A stretch of 36,523 nt of DNA from Streptococcus pseudopneumoniae (GCF_001072375.1 NZ_JVKV01000100.1:1-36523), one strand, 5' to 3'. Shown: positions 22,762 to 31,931, counted from the first letter of the stretch. A program made the numbers and translations. Notes: generated by a model from the sequence alone, not told the origin.

Positions 22762-23100
22762 TTATCCTAGTTGATTAAAAAAATCTCTGATTTCCTCATC
22801 TTTTATAAAATAATATATAATTTTCCCCTCTCTTCTAGTATCCAAGATGTTTTGATTGGCTAGTTTACGAAGATGGTGGGAGGCAGATGCCATACTGAGA
22901 TTTAATAAACAGGCTATATCGCAGACACAGAGTTCTTCGACGGCAAGGAGATAAAAGATGATATTTATCTGTTTATTATCGGTAAATTTTGATAAAATGC
23001 GAAGTGATTTTTGGACTTTTTTCTTTTCAAGGTAGTTCGTTGCGGTTGTAACATTTTGTTGATTTATAACATCCACTTGACAGATACTATCTTTTTTCAT
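22762..23100 (-). CDS. cadC: ArsR/SmtB-family cadmium-responsive repressor (CadC/CadX)
   Basis: This 112-residue metal-sensing repressor has the metal site typical of CadC: Cys7 near the N-terminus (KDSICQVDV) and ELCVCDIAC ahead of the winged helix-turn-helix (LLNLSMASASHHLRKLANQNIL). Cadmium binding releases DNA. It is 11 bp downstream of cadD. The start is 23100, with AGGAG; ten upstream codons overlap the cadD end and have no site. The cadD-cadC order matches the cadDX operons of streptococci and staphylococci, so CadX is an equally fair name. Confidence 0.9.
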   Translation of the reverse strand: MKKDSICQVDVINQQNVTTATNYLEKKKVQKSLRILSKFTDNKQINIIFYLLAVEELCVCDIACLLNLSMASASHHLRKLANQNILDTRREGKIIYYFIKDEEIRDFFNQLG

Positions 23101-23111
23101 AATTTTTTCTC

Positions 23112-23726
23112 CTAGCCTAATACAGCCCATAGCATGTCAAAGCTGTTGTTTTCAATCAGGATATACATCCCCAATCCTAAATAGACAACGGCAATAAACC
23201 ATCTGCTATATTTTTCCAAAGTTTCTCCAACAGAAGGGACTTGTGCTAATTTTTGTGCAGAAAAAACCAAGAGATAAATCATGACTAGAAAAGTAAGTAA
23301 AGTCACTATCAAATTCGCTAAATTTAAGGTGGTAAAATATGGGACAAAGACACCAATATTGTCAGCGCCACAACTTGCAAAAGTAATCATAGCGACTAGA
23401 AAAATCAGGTTTTTATTGTCTTTTCGCAAACCATCTTTTGCAATAGCTTCTCCATCAGAATCTCCTAAAAACAAAACTTTTAGGCCTAGGAAAATTGGAA
23501 TCAAACCGAGTAAACCTAAAATCTCTTTACTAGGAATATAATTTAAGACAAATGCAAAAAGCAAACTTAGGAATATTAGACTAACAGAGCCTAGAAATTG
23601 TCCTAAATAGATGTTAATGATGTCTTTTCTGCTTTTTCTTTTGGCAAAAAATAACATTAGGATAATAAGTAAGTCTACGGCTGTCCCAGAATACAGGATT
23701 ATTGAAGTAACAACATTTTGAATCAT
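23112..23726 (-). CDS. cadD: Cadmium resistance transporter CadD
   Basis: This 204-residue membrane protein has five to six helices and the family motif SCGADNIGVFVPYF in the middle, plus LGQFLGSVSLIFLSLL. CadD exports or sequesters cadmium, giving low-level resistance. The start at 23726 follows GAGG; an upstream ATG adds 4 residues. It is the first gene of the cadD-cadC operon, with a promoter and an operator-like palindrome. It is the clear passenger cargo of the element. Confidence 0.92.
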   Translation of the reverse strand: MIQNVVTSIILYSGTAVDLLIILMLFFAKRKSRKDIINIYLGQFLGSVSLIFLSLLFAFVLNYIPSKEILGLLGLIPIFLGLKVLFLGDSDGEAIAKDGLRKDNKNLIFLVAMITFASCGADNIGVFVPYFTTLNLANLIVTLLTFLVMIYLLVFSAQKLAQVPSVGETLEKYSRWFIAVVYLGLGMYILIENNSFDMLWAVLG

Positions 23727-23736
23727 AAAATACCTC

Positions 23737-23787
23737 ATTCAAATATATTTTTGAATGTATTCTAACATTAAACTTTGTAGATGTCAA
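23737..23787 (-). promoter_or_regulatory. cad promoter and CadC operator
   Basis: Minus strand TTGACA (23787-23782), 17-bp spacer, TAGAAT (23764-23759). Immediately downstream is the palindrome ATTCAAAAATATATTTGAAT (23756-23737), which resembles CadC/ArsR operators. A repressor here would block transcription start, with release by cadmium. Confidence 0.85.
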
Positions 23788-23836
23788 CTTAAAATCCACC
23801 AAAATATAGATAAGAAGTTAGTGTACAAATATTAAA

Positions 23837-23866
23837 AAGCCCTGCCATCGAAATGATAGCAGGGCT
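23837..23866 (-). terminator. Terminator at the right end of the element, downstream of rpmG
   Basis: AAGCCCTGCCATC pairs with GATAGCAGGGCTT. On the minus strand it is followed by TTTAATATTTG, so it serves transcripts coming from rpmG into the element and replaces the terminator now 8 kb away. Confidence 0.72.
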
Positions 23867-23900
23867 TAACTTCAATATCCAGATGATATATTTATCTAAA

Positions 23901-23923
23901 AAAGGTAGAGTAAAAGGTAGAGT
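23901..23923. repeat. Paired integrase arm-type repeats, right end
   Basis: AAAGGTAGAGT occurs at 23901-23911 and 23913-23923, 12 bp apart, mirroring the pair at 15870-15892. They lie about 95 bp inside the right attachment site. Confidence 0.72.
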
Positions 23924-24017
23924 TTTTATTGATTTGTAGTGCGATATAATGAGTTTCAAAAAATCAAAAATCGCTTAAAATCAATATTTTGACGTCTATT
24001 GACGTGTACTGAAACCC

Positions 24018-24034
24018 TTACTTAACCTCTGTAA
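24018..24034 (-). repeat. Attachment site, rpmG-proximal copy
   Basis: Last codons of the intact rpmG (ACAGAGGTTAAGTAA). Matches 15783-15799 at 15 of 17 bases. It is the junction between rpmG and the mobile element. Confidence 0.82.
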
Positions 24035-24167
24035 ACACAACGTGTTTGCGAAGTTTTGGTGAGTATTTCTTCAATTGAAGACGGTCTGGAGTGTTACGTT
24101 TGTTTTTAGAAGTAAGGTACAAGCGTTCACCAGATTCTTTGTGTTCAAGTGTAATATTTACGCGCAT
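24018..24167 (-). CDS. rpmG: Ribosomal protein L33
   Basis: This 49-residue large-subunit protein reads [20 protein letters not shown] at its start and ends HVVFTEVK, the usual L33 form without zinc-binding cysteines. AGGGAG precedes the ATG. It is 15 bp downstream of rpmF, in one operon. Its 3' end is the integration site of the mobile element; the protein sequence is kept because the element supplies the same final codons. Confidence 0.96.
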
Positions 24168-24182
24168 GGTATCTCCCTTCTA

Positions 24183-24365
24183 TTATTCAGCTGATGCAGC
24201 TTTAGCGATCTTACGTCCTTTGTAGTATCCTTTAAGTGATACACGGTGAGAACGTGAGTAATCTCCAGTAGTTTCGTCAAAGTTTACAGATGGAGCTGTT
24301 ACTTTGTAGTGTGTACGACGTTTGTTTTTCTTCGCTTTTGAAGTGCGACGTGCAGGTACTGCCAT
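24183..24365 (-). CDS. rpmF: Ribosomal protein L32
   Basis: This 60-residue protein of the large subunit starts [22 protein letters not shown] and ends [10 protein letters not shown], the usual streptococcal L32. Unlike many L32 proteins it lacks a Cys4 zinc site, consistent with the zinc-free L33 next to it. GGAG precedes the ATG. First gene of rpmF-rpmG. Confidence 0.97.
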
Positions 24366-24423
24366 TTTGATTTCTCCTTTTAAGATATAAATTCAGTTAG
24401 GTTTGATTTTCATCAACTTTAAT

Positions 24424-24452
24424 AGTATATCAAAACTTTTTTGTAAAGTAAA
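24424..24452 (-). promoter_or_regulatory. rpmF promoter
   Basis: Minus strand TTTACT (24452-24447), 17-bp spacer, TATACT (24429-24424), about 60 bp upstream of rpmF. Confidence 0.65.
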
Positions 24453-24478
24453 GTTACTTGACAAAAAAAGATAAAAAA

Positions 24479-24508
24479 ATTTTCCTATCCAATCTTTTGG
24501 ATAGGAAA
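24479..24508 (-). terminator. Terminator of the SPFH / ribbon-helix-helix operon
   Basis: TTTTCCTATCCAA pairs with TTGGATAGGAAAA around a short loop. The minus strand continues with a long T-run, ending the operon 6 bp after its last stop. Confidence 0.82.
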
Positions 24509-24513
24509 ATAGA

Positions 24514-24714
24514 TTAAATATCAATCTCGAAGGGTTCATCAATGGTTTCTGAGACGTATTTTCCGTCTTTTTTCCGTTGTTTGACGCATTCGGTGAGAAG
24601 ATATTCAATTTGCCCGTTGACTGATCGAAAGTCATCTTCTGCCCATGATGCGAGTGCAGCGTATAGCTTATTCGAGAGTCGAAGGGGGATTTGCTTTTTT
24701 TTAGCTTCTGCCAT
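24514..24714 (-). CDS. Ribbon-helix-helix (Arc-like) DNA-binding protein
   Basis: This 66-residue protein has the Arc/MetJ fold signature: strand [21 protein letters not shown], then [21 protein letters not shown]. The tail is acidic. It starts 2 bases after the SPFH stop, so the two are co-translated. RHH proteins often repress their own operon; the palindrome at the operon promoter is a candidate target. No toxin-like partner is visible, so it is not a toxin-antitoxin pair by itself. Confidence 0.85.
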   Translation of the reverse strand: MAEAKKKQIPLRLSNKLYAALASWAEDDFRSVNGQIEYLLTECVKQRKKDGKYVSETIDEPFEIDI

Positions 24715-24716
24715 TT

Positions 24717-25724
24717 CTAATAAAGGCTTCCTGTATTGACAATTGGTTGTGCATCATGATTGCCACAGAGAACGACTAGGAGATTTGAAACCATAGCAGC
24801 TTTTCGTTCTTCGTCAAGTTCTACTAATTCTCCTTCATTGAGACGTTCTAGTGCCATTTCAACCATTCCTACAGCGCCATCTACAATCATCTTACGTGCA
24901 TCAATAATGGCTGATGCTTGTTGACGTTGAAGCATAACGGCAGCAATTTCCGGTGCATAAGCTAGGTAAGTAATACGTGCTTCAAGGATTTCCAAACCAG
25001 CGTCCTCTACACGATTTTGAATTTCCTCACGAATGCGACTAGCTACAATTTCACTAGAACCACGGAGGCTTCCTTCGTCGGCTTGTCCATCACCTGTAGT
25101 ATCTACATTAGGAGACACATCGTAAGGATAGATGCGGACAATATTACGAAGGGCGCTATCACACTGCAATGACAGATATTCTTTATAGTTATCAACGTTG
25201 AAGACTGCTTTGGCTGTATCGACAACTCTCCAAGTTACCGCGATGCCGATTTCTACAGGGTTCCCTAAGCAATCATTAATCTTTTGACGAGAATTACTCA
25301 AAGTCATAACTTTGAGAGAAATCTGTTTCTTGCCAATTTCAAGATTTACGTCATTACCATTTGATGATTTCATCCCTGAAAAAGGGGATTTCGTGCTAAC
25401 GTCACCACTTTGACCAAGTCGAGTGTGGATTGCAGGATTGACCGCTATGCTGAAGGGATTGACAAAGTAAAAACCAGGTTCTTTGATGGTCCCAGTATAG
25501 TTACCAAAGAGGGTCAAAACCAGAGCTTCCTGAGGTTTGACAACTTTTAAACCAGCATGAGCTAGAGCTGAACTTAAGATTAATAAAAGCCCGATAATAA
25601 TTCCAAAAATGTTTTCCGAACCAGCACCCATTATAAATATAAGGAAACCAAGTACGAGTGCCAACTCAATGAGTACCAATGCTACTACACCATTTGGTTT
25701 TGAATTGATTAGTTTTTCAGTCAT
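24717..25724 (-). CDS. SPFH/Band-7 domain membrane protein
   Basis: This 335-residue protein has two N-terminal helices (about 12-60: [19 protein letters not shown], then [20 protein letters not shown]) and a Band-7 domain (about 60-290) with [29 protein letters not shown]. The C-terminal part has [26 protein letters not shown]. Such proteins form membrane rings or microdomains. AGGAGG precedes the ATG at 25724; a longer form runs into the promoter. It is co-transcribed with the RHH protein. Confidence 0.9.
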   Translation of the reverse strand: MTEKLINSKPNGVVALVLIELALVLGFLIFIMGAGSENIFGIIIGLLLILSSALAHAGLKVVKPQEALVLTLFGNYTGTIKEPGFYFVNPFSIAVNPAIHTRLGQSGDVSTKSPFSGMKSSNGNDVNLEIGKKQISLKVMTLSNSRQKINDCLGNPVEIGIAVTWRVVDTAKAVFNVDNYKEYLSLQCDSALRNIVRIYPYDVSPNVDTTGDGQADEGSLRGSSEIVASRIREEIQNRVEDAGLEILEARITYLAYAPEIAAVMLQRQQASAIIDARKMIVDGAVGMVEMALERLNEGELVELDEERKAAMVSNLLVVLCGNHDAQPIVNTGSLY

Positions 25725-25743
25725 CAGAATGACCTCCTGTGTT

Positions 25744-25781
25744 TGATATCTAAATGATATCACTTTAATTTTAAATGTCAA
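25744..25781 (-). promoter_or_regulatory. SPFH operon promoter with palindromic operator
   Basis: Minus strand TTGACA (25781-25776), 16-bp spacer, TATCAT (25759-25754). A perfect inverted repeat TGATATC-N5-GATATCA (25744-25762) covers the -10 box, a classic repressor position. Confidence 0.7.
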
Positions 25782-25822
25782 CAAAAATATGCAATCTTTT
25801 TTAAGAAGATTTCAATGGTTTG

Positions 25823-25837
25823 AATTGTCTGAAAATT
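25823..25837 (+). promoter_or_regulatory. CodY box upstream of ilvD
   Basis: AATTGTCTGAAAATT differs from the CodY consensus AATTTTCWGAAAATT at one base. It is 38 bp upstream of the ilvD -10 box, the expected place for branched-chain amino acid and GTP-dependent repression. Confidence 0.8.
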
Positions 25838-25874
25838 CAAGAATTTTCTTCTGTTATTCAGGCGAAAATTGTGC

Positions 25875-25880
25875 TATAAT
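25875..25880 (+). promoter_or_regulatory. ilvD -10 box (extended)
   Basis: TGCTATAAT gives a perfect extended -10. No good -35 box is visible 17 bp upstream. The ATG at 25909 follows GGGAGG. Confidence 0.65.
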
Positions 25881-25908
25881 GGAACAAACTGAAATGGGAG
25901 GGACTTGA

Positions 25909-27612
25909 ATGACAGAATTAGATAAACGTCACCGCAGCAGCATTTATGACAGCATGGTTAAATCACCAAACCGTGCCATGCTTCGTGCGACTGGTATGAC
26001 AGATAAGGACTTTGAAACACCGATTGTGGGAGTGATTTCAACTTGGGCAGAAAATACACCATGTAATATCCACTTGCATGACTTTGGGAAATTGGCTAAA
26101 GAAGGTGTCAAATCTGCTGGTGCTTGGCCTGTACAATTTGGAACTATTACTGTAGCTGATGGGATTGCCATGGGAACGCCTGGTATGCGCTTCTCCCTAA
26201 CGTCACGTGATATCATTGCGGACTCTATCGAAGCTGCTATGGGCGGTCACAATGTGGATGCCTTTGTGGCTATCGGCGGCTGTGATAAAAACATGCCTGG
26301 TTCTATGATTGCTATTGCCAATATGGATATCCCAGCCATTTTCGCCTACGGTGGTACGATCGCCCCTGGAAAACTAGATGGTAAAGACATCGACTTGGTT
26401 TCTGTATTTGAAGGAATTGGTAAATGGAATCACGGCGATATGACGGCTGAGGACGTCAAACGCCTCGAATGTAACGCCTGCCCTGGCCCTGGTGGTTGTG
26501 GTGGTATGTATACTGCCAATACCATGGCTACTGCTATCGAAGTTTTGGGTATGAGTTTGCCAGGTTCTTCTTCTCACCCAGCTGAATCTGCTGATAAGAA
26601 GGAAGACATCGAAGCAGCTGGACGTGCTGTAGTCAAAATGCTTGAACTTGGTATCAAACCGTCTGATATCTTGACTCGTGAAGCCTTTGAAGATGCCATT
26701 ACTGTTACTATGGCTCTCGGTGGCTCTACAAACGCTACTCTTCACTTGCTCGCCATTGCCCACGCAGCTAATGTTGACTTGTCGCTCGAGGACTTCAATA
26801 CCATCCAAGAACGTGTACCACACTTGGCTGACTTGAAACCTTCTGGTCAGTATGTCTTCCAAGACCTCTACGAAGTTGGTGGTGTGCCTGCAGTTATGAA
26901 GTACTTGTTGGCAAATGGATTCCTTCACGGAGACCGTATCACATGTACTGGTAAAACTGTCGCTGAAAACTTGGCTGATTTTGCAGACCTCACACCAGGT
27001 CAAAAAGTCATCATGCCACTTGAAAATCCTAAACGTGCAGACGGTCCGCTTATCATCTTGAACGGTAATCTTGCTCCTGACGGTGCAGTTGCCAAGGTGT
27101 CAGGTGTTAAGGTTCGTCGTCACGTTGGACCTGCCAAGGTCTTTGATTCAGAGGAAGATGCTATCCAGGCTGTCTTGTCAGATGAAATCGTTGATGGCGA
27201 TGTTGTCGTTGTTCGTTTCGTTGGACCTAAGGGTGGTCCTGGTATGCCTGAGATGCTGTCACTTTCATCAATGATCGTTGGTAAAGGTCAAGGAGACAAG
27301 GTTGCCCTCTTGACGGATGGCCGTTTCTCTGGTGGTACTTATGGTCTGGTTGTTGGACATATCGCTCCTGAAGCTCAGGATGGTGGACCGATTGCTTACC
27401 TTCGTACAGGTGATATCGTTACGGTTGACCAAGATACCAAAGAAATTTCCATGGCCGTATCCGAAGAAGAACTTGAAAAACGTAAGGCAGAAACAACCTT
27501 GCCACCGCTTTACAGCCGTGGTGTCCTCGGTAAATATGCCCACATCGTATCATCTGCTTCACGAGGAGCCGTTACAGACTTCTGGAATATGGAACAATCT
27601 GGTAAAAAATAA
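25909..27612 (+). CDS. ilvD: Dihydroxy-acid dehydratase
   Basis: This 567-residue iron-sulfur enzyme converts dihydroxy acids to 2-keto acids in valine, isoleucine and leucine (and pantothenate) synthesis. The cluster cysteines appear in GGCDKNMPG and [18 protein letters not shown], with a third Cys in the N-terminal region (ENTPCNIH). The C-terminal [18 protein letters not shown] is also typical. Length is normal. It is transcribed alone, with a CodY box upstream and a terminator 11 bp after the stop. Confidence 0.98.
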   Translation: MTELDKRHRSSIYDSMVKSPNRAMLRATGMTDKDFETPIVGVISTWAENTPCNIHLHDFGKLAKEGVKSAGAWPVQFGTITVADGIAMGTPGMRFSLTSRDIIADSIEAAMGGHNVDAFVAIGGCDKNMPGSMIAIANMDIPAIFAYGGTIAPGKLDGKDIDLVSVFEGIGKWNHGDMTAEDVKRLECNACPGPGGCGGMYTANTMATAIEVLGMSLPGSSSHPAESADKKEDIEAAGRAVVKMLELGIKPSDILTREAFEDAITVTMALGGSTNATLHLLAIAHAANVDLSLEDFNTIQERVPHLADLKPSGQYVFQDLYEVGGVPAVMKYLLANGFLHGDRITCTGKTVAENLADFADLTPGQKVIMPLENPKRADGPLIILNGNLAPDGAVAKVSGVKVRRHVGPAKVFDSEEDAIQAVLSDEIVDGDVVVVRFVGPKGGPGMPEMLSLSSMIVGKGQGDKVALLTDGRFSGGTYGLVVGHIAPEAQDGGPIAYLRTGDIVTVDQDTKEISMAVSEEELEKRKAETTLPPLYSRGVLGKYAHIVSSASRGAVTDFWNMEQSGKK

Positions 27613-27622
27613 CTAGAAAAAT

Positions 27623-27645
27623 AAGCAGTCGCTAAATGACTGCTT
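27623..27645 (+). terminator. ilvD terminator
   Basis: AAGCAGTC (27623-27630) pairs with GACTGCTT (27638-27645), followed by TTTCT. Confidence 0.8.
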
Positions 27646-27706
27646 TTTCTAATCCTTTGAAATGTGATAAGATAATTGCTCTAACTATGATTATGAAGGA
27701 GAAACA

Positions 27707-28075
27707 ATATTTTCAAAAAATACAGGAATTATGCTCTACGTAGAAGACGTAGCAGCTGAGAGAAACTTTTGGTCTGCTATCGGTTTTGAAGTTTTTAATC
27801 AATCTGAAATTATGGGTTTTGAAACTTTTGAAATGAAAACTCACACGGACAGTACACTGACTTTTACTGTCTACGCCAAAGACTTTATTCGTCAGGTATC
27901 TCCAGAAGTAATCGATATGAAACCTAGCCTACTCTTTGAGTCAGCGGACCTTCACGCCCTTCACAAGCGCCTAGCTGCAGTGACTGATACCACAAGTCCG
28001 ATCAATACTCAACCTTTCCCTCACTTTAACTTTGCAAATCCAAGCGGACACTATTTCGCAGTTAAGGGAATCTAA
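27707..28075 (+). CDS. VOC-superfamily (glyoxalase-like) protein, probable ATA start
   Basis: This small single-domain VOC protein (114 residues from the first ATG at 27731, 122 from 27707) contains GIMLYVEDVAAERNFWSAIGFE and ends FANPSGHYFAVKGI, typical of bleomycin-resistance/glyoxalase-like folds. The first strand needs residues before the ATG at 27731. AAGGAG at 27696-27701 lies 5 bases before the in-frame ATA at 27707, whereas the ATG at 27731 has no site. I therefore annotate from 27707, reading (M)FSKNTGIM. The ATA may be a true rare start or a mutated ATG. Substrate unknown. Confidence 0.75.
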   Translation: MFSKNTGIMLYVEDVAAERNFWSAIGFEVFNQSEIMGFETFEMKTHTDSTLTFTVYAKDFIRQVSPEVIDMKPSLLFESADLHALHKRLAAVTDTTSPINTQPFPHFNFANPSGHYFAVKGI

Positions 28076-28084
28076 TAACAAAAC

Positions 28085-28110
28085 AGCTCTCTGTTTATTA
28101 GCAGAGAGCT
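28085..28110. terminator. Bidirectional terminator between the VOC and MIP18-family genes
   Basis: AGCTCTCTG (28085-28093) pairs with CAGAGAGCT (28102-28110); a T-run follows on the plus strand and an AAAAC run precedes. Confidence 0.78.
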
Positions 28111-28117
28111 CTTGTTT

Positions 28118-28459
28118 TTAGCGCGGTGGTAGTCCAAGTGCTATACGTCCATAGCGACTGATGCGTGTAATCTTCCAGGCAGGTGACCAGGTAACTTCAA
28201 CCCTAACATCCTCAATTCCTTCAATCTGTTTCAGACCTGCCACAATTTCAATAGGTAAACTTTCTGCACAGTCACAGGCAGTATCGGTGAAGGTCATGAC
28301 AATTGTACAAAGACCAGCCTCATCCAAATGAATCTCGTAAATCAAGCCAAGATTATAGACATCTAGTTCCACATCTGTATCGTAAACTTTTTCTAGCTTG
28401 TCAATGATCTGATTTCCTAATACTAAAGCACGGTCATTAATCTTGATGTCTTCTCTCAT
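28118..28459 (-). CDS. MIP18/DUF59-family iron-sulfur assembly protein
   Basis: This 113-residue protein carries the family core DVELDVYNLGLIYEIHLDEAG, then VMTFTDTACDCAESLPIEI with the reactive cysteines. The C-terminal WSPAWKITRISRYGRIALGLPPR is also characteristic. Members (SufT, PaaD type) help deliver or mature Fe-S clusters. It is monocistronic, with GGAGGGAATGCA before the ATG. Which clients it serves is unknown; ilvD nearby is an Fe-S enzyme, but that may be coincidence. Confidence 0.88.
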   Translation of the reverse strand: MREDIKINDRALVLGNQIIDKLEKVYDTDVELDVYNLGLIYEIHLDEAGLCTIVMTFTDTACDCAESLPIEIVAGLKQIEGIEDVRVEVTWSPAWKITRISRYGRIALGLPPR

Positions 28460-28686
28460 TGCATTCCCTCCATTTGTAAACTACACCTATTTTCTCATAA
28501 TTCTGACAATTTGGCAAGTCTTTCCCAATCAAAACTGGATTCGCCATAAAAACGAAAGTATAGAGATTGCCATAGTTGGTCCAAACTGCCCAGAGAGCTA
28601 ACAACCTAGAGCAAGAGGATATTGGCATAGGTCAGAGAGATAAACTTAGAGAATGATTGAGCTTCTAAGAAATACTTTCTAAAAAG
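28460..28686. other. Intergenic stretch without a recognisable gene
   Basis: About 230 bp between the MIP18-family gene and the acyltransferase terminator. A frame of 63 codons on the minus strand overlaps the start of the downstream gene and has no ribosome site. I see nothing else convincing. Confidence 0.5.
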
Positions 28687-28717
28687 AAAAAGTAGAGAAC
28701 AGTCATCTCTACTTTTT
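28687..28717. terminator. Terminator of the acyltransferase gene
   Basis: AAAAAGTAGAGA (28687-28698) pairs with TCTCTACTTTTT (28706-28717), a perfect 12-bp stem, usable in both directions. Confidence 0.82.
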
Positions 28718-28722
28718 AAATA

Positions 28723-30540
28723 TTATTTTGACTTCACAGGCTTATCTGCCAAGGCCTTGATAGCTGATGCTATCGTTTCAGCGTAGAGCTTAGCTCCCTC
28801 TTCTAGTTTGGTATTATCACTTCCAAAGTGAACCTGGTCCGTTCCTTTCCAGATGTCTGGATGATCTTTAGACACCTGATTCCAGTCTGCAACCTCAATG
28901 TAAGGATACTTTTGAGCTACTTCACGCACATAGCTAGCATACTGTTCTACATAAGGCTGAGTTGCTTGAGTTTTGTCCCCTTCATAAGGTGTCACAAGTA
29001 CAAGCTGATGGCCCTTAGGTAGATTTGTTATCAAAGAATCAATATCAGCCTTATAATCCTCAGGGTTATTCACTCCAGTAGCAATAACGACTATTTTAGG
29101 GAGGACTTTATTCTGACTGTGGTTGAGCATAATAGCATTGGCTTGCTTGGTATTTCTGCTTACTTGACCATCTGTCTGAGCGTCTGGTAGAACCTCTTTT
29201 AGTCCAGGTGTTGCACGCAAGGTTACAGAATCTCCGATGATGGATACACCATCGGCAATATTGTAGCGACTTGCTTCTGCTTGATCCGCCATGGTTTTTG
29301 TACGGGTAATATTGGTTTGAGCTTGATTGAGGCCATTTACCATCAAATCCGTTTCAAAAGCACCTACTTGGGGAGCAATAAGCATCACAATCAGTGTCAG
29401 TAAGCTAAGGAAACCAACGCTACCTGCAAAAATTGGTTGAATATGCGGAATTCCCTTTACCTTTTGCAATAAGCTACTGTTCTTCCCTGCAATGAAAGGT
29501 TCAATCACATAGAAAGAAAGGCTTGCAAAGAGATAAGAGAAGATAGTGGTGAGAATCACTGCTGGTAGATTGCTCATCAACTGCGAGAAAATGATATAAA
29601 ACGGCCAGTGGAAAAGATAAACAGCATAGCTGGTGTCAGCTAAGAAGCTAATTACCTTTGGCTCTTCAATCGTCGGAGTTTTCTCATGCAAAAGTCGTGC
29701 TGCAACGATCATCAGAAGAGCAGCTATACTTGCCAACAAGAAGCCAAGCAAGTAGGCAAAAAGATAATTGAATTTCACGAAGAAGGTCAATAAAAGTAAA
29801 ACTCCGAGACCAGCTGAAAAGACTAATAAGGTCTGTTTCAAGTCCAAGGTTTGATTCAAACGTTTGAGAAGAGGTGTCGTATGACGGACCCCTATCAAGG
29901 TAGCTAGGACACTACCTAGGAAGAATGGATAAACATGAGTTAGACTTGAAAAGTAAAGCGTTGAGTAGGAAGAAACGATAAAGCTACCAATAAACATTGA
30001 AAGGAAGCTAACAACAAAGGTAATTGAAGATAGTAGAAAAACCATTCCCCGTAGTTGCCCACCTGTTTTGGCTTGCTTAGACATGAGCCAAACTGCCAAG
30101 CCCCACAAGATATAGTAATGAACTTCAACCGCTAAACTCCAGTTATGAACAAAGAGATGAGGAATGAACTGAGATTCATAACTTCCCCCTGTTAACATTT
30201 CATAGAAGTTGGTCATAAAACCAAGGACACCAGCAATCTGACCACCAATCCCGGCTACATAATCCTGTCGAACCAAGAAAGTAAAAGGCATAACAACCAG
30301 GATCATCAAGACGACTGGGGGAAAAATCCGATAGAAGCGTCTCCTGAAAAATCCTAAGATATCGATTTTCCCTTTTTGTCCAAATTCTTCTAACAAAAGT
30401 GACGTAATTAGGAAACCTGAGAAGGTGAAAAAGACGTCAACCCCAAAGAAACCTCCTGGAAAAACCGTCTGAAAGAAATGGTACAAGAGTACCAAGAGTA
30501 AGCCTGTAATCCTGATCAAGGAAAACCATTTAATACGCAT
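28723..30540 (-). CDS. OatA-type acyltransferase (membrane acyltransferase + SGNH)
   Basis: This 605-residue protein fuses an acyltransferase-3 membrane domain (about 1-350, ten or more helices; LLLVLYHFFQTVFPGGFFGVDVFFTFSGFL with the catalytic His region and FFRRRFYRIFPPVVL) to an extracellular SGNH hydrolase-like domain (about 420-605). The SGNH blocks are GVSIIGDSVTL (Ser), ATGVNNPEDY and TDQVHFGSD (Asp-His). It probably adds O-acetyl groups to peptidoglycan, giving lysozyme resistance. It has its own terminator. The gene name oatA/adr is likely but not certain. Confidence 0.9.
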   Translation of the reverse strand: MRIKWFSLIRITGLLLVLLYHFFQTVFPGGFFGVDVFFTFSGFLITSLLLEEFGQKGKIDILGFFRRRFYRIFPPVVLMILVVMPFTFLVRQDYVAGIGGQIAGVLGFMTNFYEMLTGGSYESQFIPHLFVHNWSLAVEVHYYILWGLAVWLMSKQAKTGGQLRGMVFLLSSITFVVSFLSMFIGSFIVSSYSTLYFSSLTHVYPFFLGSVLATLIGVRHTTPLLKRLNQTLDLKQTLLVFSAGLGVLLLLTFFVKFNYLFAYLLGFLLASIAALLMIVAARLLHEKTPTIEEPKVISFLADTSYAVYLFHWPFYIIFSQLMSNLPAVILTTIFSYLFASLSFYVIEPFIAGKNSSLLQKVKGIPHIQPIFAGSVGFLSLLTLIVMLIAPQVGAFETDLMVNGLNQAQTNITRTKTMADQAEASRYNIADGVSIIGDSVTLRATPGLKEVLPDAQTDGQVSRNTKQANAIMLNHSQNKVLPKIVVIATGVNNPEDYKADIDSLITNLPKGHQLVLVTPYEGDKTQATQPYVEQYASYVREVAQKYPYIEVADWNQVSKDHPDIWKGTDQVHFGSDNTKLEEGAKLYAETIASAIKALADKPVKSK

Positions 30541-30627
30541 ACGAGTTTATTCTCCGTTCATTAGAGTAGTAAAAAAACCATCTAATGTTCATTCCATATT
30601 ACCTTTATTTTATCAAAAAAAGAAGAA

Positions 30628-30653
30628 AAATCCTAAGAGAAAACTTAGGATTT
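30628..30653 (-). terminator. tgt terminator
   Basis: AAATCCTAAG (30628-30637) pairs with CTTAGGATTT (30644-30653). On the minus strand it is followed by TTCTTCTTTTTTTG. Confidence 0.78.
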
Positions 30654-30672
30654 GAGCTTTAGATTGATAGTC

Positions 30673-31818
<1,146 letters not shown>

Positions 31819-31881
31819 TTACCTCCGAAGCTGGGAAAGACAGTCCCAGTTCTTACTTTGTGCCCAAGGGCATACTGTATG

Positions 31882-31910
31882 ATTCTATCAAAAAAAACAG
31901 GAACTGTCAC
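31882..31910 (-). promoter_or_regulatory. tgt promoter
   Basis: Minus strand GTGACA (31910-31905), 17-bp spacer, TAGAAT (31887-31882). The leader contains CTGGGA/TCCCAG (31831-31849) and the palindrome TGCCCAAGGGCA (31861-31872). Confidence 0.65.
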
Positions 31911-31917
31911 GAACTAT

Positions 31918-31925
31918 GGTATAAT
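31918..31925 (+). promoter_or_regulatory. Extended -10 of the DUF975 gene
   Basis: TGGTATAAT with a perfect TATAAT at 31920-31925. The expected start of transcription, about 7 bases on, coincides with the ATG at 31932. Confidence 0.65.
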
Positions 31926-31931
31926 GAAAGA

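Larger units (their letters stand above)
15783..24034. mobile_element. Integrative mobilizable element in the 3' end of rpmG, carrying cadmium resistance
   Basis: About 8.2 kb lies between two copies of the rpmG end. Genes, all minus strand, are integrase, excisionase-like, Rep/relaxase, membrane protein, FtsK/TcpA-like ATPase, a small protein, sigma-like regulator, XRE regulator and cadC-cadD. No type IV secretion genes (VirB4, VirB6, VirB1-like) are present, so it should be mobilized by a helper conjugative element. Streptococcal mobilizable elements with Rep_2-type relaxases and rpmG insertion are known; this one fits that class. Confidence 0.85.

Noticed and set aside
24514..24714. Antitoxin of a toxin-antitoxin pair
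   Set aside because: The only co-transcribed gene is a large SPFH membrane protein, and no small toxin-like gene is next to it.
26374..27003. 209-codon antisense frame in ilvD
   Set aside because: Complement of a highly conserved gene with strong codon bias; no ribosome site or family match.
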